Assembly: GCA_021780905.1 (NCBI GenBank)
Contig: JAJXXW010000042.1
Span: forward strand, 146,001-210,000
From: a bacterium
GTDB taxonomy: Bacteria > Verrucomicrobiota > Verrucomicrobiia > Limisphaerales > UBA11358
Length of the DNA: 64,000 nucleotides
Reading direction: 5' to 3'
Below, piece after piece: positions 60,926-64,000 of this stretch; positions within the stretch are counted from its first letter, which is position 1; each line of letters begins with the position of its first letter. Both the position numbers and the translations under genes were made by a program. The notes under the pieces are model-generated. The model saw only the letters and a list, made by a program, of their open reading frames with translations. It did not search any database and was not told the DNA's origin.

Positions 60926-60941
60926 TCATTGGGCAATTCAA
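60926..60941. repeat. 16-bp direct repeat, copy 1
   Basis: TCATTGGGCAATTCAA, identical to 61675-61690. Each copy lies shortly beyond a tRNA 3'-end fragment (37 bp and 15 bp respectively). Confidence 0.85.
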
Positions 60942-61177
60942 TTAAAACGCGGGACGTTTTCTGCACTACTTGCACTCATCAAAATGAATGCAATATGGCC
61001 TAGTCTATCTATACCGCAAAATCCGCTCACCATTTTGGTAAATTCAATACCTTGATTCGGCGAGTGTAAAGCATGATAAATCCACCGGACTCCGCGCCGA
61101 CGATCCCAGCGACACCACCAAAGCGAAAGGAATGCGCACCGAATTGGAGGCGAACGAACACAGAAAAATCCCCCCGG

Positions 61178-61372
61178 TCAACGGAGGCGGTTGGCCAAGG
61201 TTTTGCCGCGCAGCACGCCTTTCTCTTCCAGCAGACCCAGCGCAAAGACGAACACCTTGTCATAGACCGATTCAGGCAGGCGTTGGCGGATGATCGTCAT
61301 CGAGGCATTGATGGGCGTGGACTCGGTCCAACCGACGCTAAAAAAGTGCGCATGGAAAGACTGTCGGCGCAA
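61178..61372 (-). mobile_element. Transposase fragment (IS1182/IS5-like)
   Basis: The minus-strand frame reads MRRQSFHAHFFSVGWTESTP and INASMTIIRQRLPESVYDKV then FVFALGLLEEKGVLRGKTLA. The R-R-L-P-x-x-V-[HY]-x-x-V-F-x-F-x-L-x-L-L-E-E-K-G-L-[LV]-[RK]-G-K-T run is typical of the N-terminal to middle part of IS1182-like transposases, just before the first catalytic region. No catalytic part remains. The surrounding 60.95-61.57 kb shows no intact gene and is probably all decayed element DNA. Confidence 0.55.
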
Positions 61373-61578
61373 CGCCAGGCGATGCCGCGTTGGGAATGCG
61401 GCACAGGGACCCGCGCCTGAAGGCGAGCACCTGCACGGATGCGTCGTTGCTTTCGCTCAAGAAGGGGGTGAAAAGCTGACGGTCCAACCCCACAAATTTT
61501 AGGCGTAACGGGTCAAACTGTGGCGCAAGGTGGCGCGGACTGTAGGCAGGTTAAAGCCGACAATCCCATTGCAAATAA

Positions 61579-61845
61579 ATGGGGAAAGTCGCTTTCTGGC
61601 GCAGCGTGCGCATCCTGTCGAAGATTGAGGAATGGTGCGCGCTGCAGGTTTCGAACCTGCAAAATGTTGCAAAATCATTGGGCAATTCAAAGGTTGACGC
61701 ACAAGGAGACTCACAAAAATTAATCCCGCTCGGTCACGACCTGTCACTGGTCGTCACAAAGTGGTCTAAACTTTCCGCTCCGCTCAAAACCGCAATTCTC
61801 GCCATTGTCGGCTCGGTCAATACTCCTTCGGAGGATGTGCGATGA
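61579..61845 (+). CDS. Short protein upstream of rep, start uncertain
   Basis: An open frame whose N-terminal part runs through the tRNA fragment and is probably not translated as such. The last 45 residues (IPLGHDLSLVVTKWSKLSAP, then LKTAILAIVGSVN) look like a real small conserved segment (L-x-x-V-V-x-x-W-x-x-L-[PS]-x-x-[IL]-[KR]-x-x-I-L-A-[IM]-V) that I associate with integrated elements in Planctomycetes and Verrucomicrobia. Its stop overlaps the rep start codon (ATGA), which supports translation. A start within 61690-61740 is likely, but no good ATG is seen. Function unknown. Confidence 0.4.
   Translation: MGKVAFWRSVRILSKIEEWCALQVSNLQNVAKSLGNSKVDAQGDSQKLIPLGHDLSLVVTKWSKLSAPLKTAILAIVGSVNTPSEDVR
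61633..61660 (-). other. Second tRNA 3'-end fragment
   Basis: On the minus strand GCAGG-TTCGAAA-CCTGC (61660-61644) is a complete T arm. It is followed by AGCGCGC and A-CCA (61643-61633), i.e. acceptor strand, discriminator and CCA. No matching 5' half (GCGCGCT) or anticodon arm lies upstream. The identity of the parent tRNA cannot be told. It probably marks another integration end. Confidence 0.7.
61675..61690. repeat. 16-bp direct repeat, copy 2
   Basis: TCATTGGGCAATTCAA, identical to 60926-60941, 15 bp beyond the second tRNA fragment. Confidence 0.85.
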
Positions 61846-63092
61846 ATCCTCCTCCGTTCATCGTGGATTTGTGGGGATGGCAGCAAGGGCGAGAGGCGGA
61901 GCGCGGCGAAGCCGCGCCCGCCTCCGCCCTTATTCATCAAAATAGAAACAATGGCATTGAGTATTATTTGAAATCCTTTCGGGATGAATCGAAGGCGGAA
62001 CAGGAAAAGCAAGCCGTCGAAGCAATAGTGAATCAATTGCCCTCGCGCTTGCGGAAAAAAATGTTCGCGCTGCGATTAAAAATCGAATGGATGGTTGAAA
62101 CTTACGGCGTAAATCATGTGGGACTGCAAACCATGACGATCCGCGAGAATGTCACGGACAGAAAGGAATTTGAGCGCCGGTTCAAATCCATTGCCACAAA
62201 TGCGTTTCCGAAAATTTATCAAGATTGGCTGCGCGTGTTTGAACGGCAAACGCGCGGTGCGTGGCACGCCCACATCGTCGTGGCGACCAAAGCGGACATC
62301 CGCACCGGCACGGATGTCGTGGCGCTGAACCAACTGCTCAAGGACAAGCGCGACCGCAAAATCTGCAAGGCGGTCTATTATTCAGGCATCAAGCGGCTGG
62401 CCTCACCGAACCTGAAAGCCGTCTGGAAGGAATTCCGCCGGCTGTGCGGCCTGGGTGAATTCAAGGCCAGGCGTAAAGCGAAGGGTGCGCGGTTTTACAA
62501 GTTTGATGCCTGTCACCTGCTGCCCATCATCAGCACGACGCAGGCATTGGCCGCTTACGTTTCAAAGTATATTTCAAAGGGTTTTGAGCATCGCCGCCCA
62601 GAGGACAAGGGTATGCGATTGGTGGGCAGCACACGGCGCGTGTCGCGGATGTGCAATGAGCGGTTTTCCTGGGTGGGCGGTGGCAGCCGCCTGTGGCGAT
62701 CCAAGCTGGGCATTCTGGCCGGCCTGCTAAACATCCGGTCGCTGGATGAATATGCGGAACGGTTCGGATCGAAATGGGCGTATCATCTGGAGCCGGTGCT
62801 GTCGGGCATTGTGCTGTCGCGTTATGACAGCTTGAAACTGGCAAAAATGGACGGCTGGGATGTGGTTGACGAGCATGATCAACCGTGGCCGTTTTCGGAC
62901 TTAATTTTGCCGCAAGACATCGTGGCCAGGTCAAATTTTCAGGCGTTCGTCCAGGCGAAGGAAATCGAGTTGCGCCGCTGCGGGGGTGGCAAGCGGCGGC
63001 AGGCGGCATCTAGGCCGATCCGGGCTTGGGCGGCACCACCGCCCCGGCCTCGGTTCAAGTCGTGGATTGAACTGACAGCGAGGGAAGATTGA
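61842..63092 (+). CDS. HUH-type replication initiation (Rep) protein
   Basis: A 416-residue protein that fits a rolling-circle replication initiator. TRGAWHAHIVVATK holds the His-hydrophobic-His metal motif (His142, His144). About 95 residues later AAYVSKYISKG offers the Tyr/Lys motif (Tyr239, Lys242, Tyr243) whose tyrosine would nick and bind DNA, as in plasmid, filamentous-phage (Gp2-like) and satellite Reps. QTMTIRENVTDRKEFERRFK is probably HUH motif 1. A good GGAGG precedes the ATG. It lies next to tRNA fragments and ahead of parDE and an integrase, so it is probably the replication gene of an integrated mobile element or filamentous-phage-like provirus. Confidence 0.72.
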   Translation: MNPPPFIVDLWGWQQGREAERGEAAPASALIHQNRNNGIEYYLKSFRDESKAEQEKQAVEAIVNQLPSRLRKKMFALRLKIEWMVETYGVNHVGLQTMTIRENVTDRKEFERRFKSIATNAFPKIYQDWLRVFERQTRGAWHAHIVVATKADIRTGTDVVALNQLLKDKRDRKICKAVYYSGIKRLASPNLKAVWKEFRRLCGLGEFKARRKAKGARFYKFDACHLLPIISTTQALAAYVSKYISKGFEHRRPEDKGMRLVGSTRRVSRMCNERFSWVGGGSRLWRSKLGILAGLLNIRSLDEYAERFGSKWAYHLEPVLSGIVLSRYDSLKLAKMDGWDVVDEHDQPWPFSDLILPQDIVARSNFQAFVQAKEIELRRCGGGKRRQAASRPIRAWAAPPPRPRFKSWIELTARED

Positions 63093-63151
63093 GCCAATAA
63101 CAGGATTTGCCATTTCTTGTTATTTGGGATAGTTTGCGGCAACGAAAATTT

Positions 63152-63421
63152 ATGAATGTTTCACTGACGCCCGAACTGGAAAAATTCGTGACCAAGGAAG
63201 TGCATAGCGGCCTCTACCAGACCGCCAGCGAAGTCGTCCGCGCCGGTTTGCGCCGCCTCAAGGAAGAGCGCGAAATCAGGGTCGCGCGGATCCCGGCTTC
63301 GTTGGATGAACTGGAAGCGCAGTTGGTGCAGGCGGTCAGATCACTGGATGCCGGCAAAGGCGTGAGCGGTGAAACCGCATTCCGCCGGCTCCGCAAACGG
63401 ATCAAGGAAGCGCGTGGCTGA
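63152..63421 (+). CDS. parD: ParD-like antitoxin
   Basis: An 89-residue protein with an N-terminal ribbon-helix-helix: MNVSLTPELEKFVTKEVHSG, then LYQTASEVVRAGLRRLKEER. This is the ParD/CopG pattern (x-V-S-L-x-x-x-L-x-x-F-[VI]-x-x-x-[VI]-x-x-G-x-Y-x-x-x-S-E-V-[VI]-R-x-[AG]-L-R-x-L). The C-terminal half should bind the toxin. Its stop overlaps the GTG start of the parE gene by 8 bp. It starts after an inverted repeat (AATAACA...TGTTATT, 63096-63124) that could end the rep transcript or serve as operator. Confidence 0.9.
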   Translation: MNVSLTPELEKFVTKEVHSGLYQTASEVVRAGLRRLKEEREIRVARIPASLDELEAQLVQAVRSLDAGKGVSGETAFRRLRKRIKEARG

Positions 63422-63728
63422 ATTCATCCTGGCATCTGGTGTCGAGGAGGATCTGTGGGCGATTTGGAAACACATTGCCGACGACAATCCCGACGCGGCC
63501 ACGCGGGTCGTCGAGGCGGCTTATGAGACGTTCAAGACGCTGGCGGCAACTCCCGGCCTCGGTCGGCTGCGAAAATTCCGTAACCCGCGATTGAAGGGCG
63601 TCCGGTCATGGCTGGTGTCCGGCTTCGACAACCATGTGATTTTTTACCGCACCGCTGCCGGAGGCATCGAAGTGCTGCACGTTTATCACGGCGCGCGGGA
63701 CATCGAATCGCTGTTTGTCGAAAAGTGA
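63414..63728 (+). CDS. parE: ParE-like toxin
   Basis: A 104-residue RelE/ParE-fold protein from a GTG at 63414 (VAEFILASGVEEDLWAIWKH). Conserved features are the opening F-I-L-A-x-x-V-E-E-D-L helix, GLGRLRKFRNPRLKGVRSWL, FDNHVIFYRT (the Y-x-I-x-[FY]-R strand) and LHVYHGARDIESLF (the V-x-x-[GA]-R-[RD]-[IL] end). ParE toxins inhibit DNA gyrase. Start choice rests on the overlap with parD and on the family beginning; a longer frame to 63369 adds only parD antisense-type residues. Such pairs stabilise mobile elements. Confidence 0.9.
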   Translation: MAEFILASGVEEDLWAIWKHIADDNPDAATRVVEAAYETFKTLAATPGLGRLRKFRNPRLKGVRSWLVSGFDNHVIFYRTAAGGIEVLHVYHGARDIESLFVEK

Positions 63729-63740
63729 TTTTAGGGTGTT

Positions 63741-64000
63741 TCAAACCGCATCCAACGGACTCCGCACCCCCAGCCCCGGCTTCTGCATCACATGAGTATA
63801 AATCTGCGTCGTCGCCACATTCTTATGGCCGAGCAAATCCTGCACCGTGCGGATGTCATACCCGTTCTCCAATAGATGCGTCGCGAACGAATGCCGCAAC
63901 GTGTGGCACGTCGCATTCTTCAAAATCCCCGACCGCCTCACCGCCAGCTTCATCGCCCGCTGAATCGGCGTCTCCAACAGATGATGCCGCTTCCGCACCC
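63741..64000 (-). CDS. intI: Integron-type tyrosine recombinase, C-terminal part
   Basis: The visible 85 residues form the C-terminal catalytic block of a tyrosine recombinase: [20 protein letters not shown] (H-x-L-R-H), [20 protein letters not shown] with the His and nucleophile Tyr. The end [14 protein letters not shown] is diagnostic of integron integrases (G-[GL]-x-G-V-R-S-P-L-D). The upstream [20 protein letters not shown] corresponds to the segment before the H-x-L-R box. The gene is cut by the window end. In most integrons the attI site and cassettes lie beyond the 5' end of intI, that is to the right, outside this window. Confidence 0.88.
   Translation of the reverse strand, partial: VRKRHHLLETPIQRAMKLAVRRSGILKNATCHTLRHSFATHLLENGYDIRTVQDLLGHKNVATTQIYTHVMQKPGLGVRSPLDAV

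Noticed and set aside
61734..62036. Minus-strand 100-codon frame opposite the rep gene start
   Set aside because: Antisense to the rep gene, which has a good ribosome site and HUH motifs; no motif in the minus-strand product.

Overview
This 64 kb window (GC-rich, roughly 60%) reads like a member of the Verrucomicrobiota, probably of the Pedosphaera/Limisphaerales kind. The clues are a Tat-exported sulfatase, a family 106-type glycosidase, a PEP-CTERM protein, large secreted Ig-like, beta-helix and head-repeat proteins that share one C-terminal module, and intergenic DNA full of short palindromes and 7-bp repeats. This assignment is inferred from gene content; no rRNA is present.

Left part (1-9.2 kb): the start of purD, a broken hydrolase/PDZ gene, a GH106-like glycosidase, an IS630 remnant, DUF2203, a 33-residue ribosome-type basic peptide, DUF3592, hisG, a nucleotidyltransferase pair flanked by a 53-bp duplication of the hisG start, and a hicB-hicA-hicB toxin-antitoxin locus. 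9.2-16 kb: an Ig-like secreted protein, small unknown genes, a repeat-rich gap, purN and a VCBS beta-propeller protein.

16.1-18.9 kb holds the most interesting unit. A SAM-I riboswitch with a visible antiterminator/terminator switch precedes a threonine-synthase-family PLP enzyme, a broken gene with two in-frame stops, a MoaD/ThiS-type sulfur carrier ending in Gly-Gly, and a NIL-domain protein, closed by a strong terminator. SAM control together with a sulfur carrier suggests that the PLP enzyme makes homocysteine from O-phosphohomoserine and a protein thiocarboxylate rather than threonine, as CysM/CysO does for cysteine. This is an inference.

19-39.5 kb is ordinary chromosome: a CaCA-type exchanger, an orphan RelE/ParE-like toxin, rpe, a hybrid histidine kinase, rpsT, an MFS transporter with a trypsin-like secreted protein, DUF4337, a sulfatase, an IS3 remnant, a PEP-CTERM protein, aconitase, a response regulator, an EamA transporter, scpA-scpB, a thioredoxin, pyrC and tRNA-Gly.

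39.8-55.5 kb is a minus-strand run of eight secreted-protein genes behind one good promoter. It includes two head-repeat adhesins with S74-type C-terminal chaperone domains (one frameshifted), beta-helix proteins and small proteins carrying a shared C-terminal module.

55.6-64 kb: a small unknown gene, dsbD, a HAD-Lnt fusion, then a mobile region with two tRNA 3'-end fragments, a shared 16-bp repeat, a transposase remnant, an HUH-type Rep protein, a parDE pair and the C-terminus of an integron-type integrase running off the window end.
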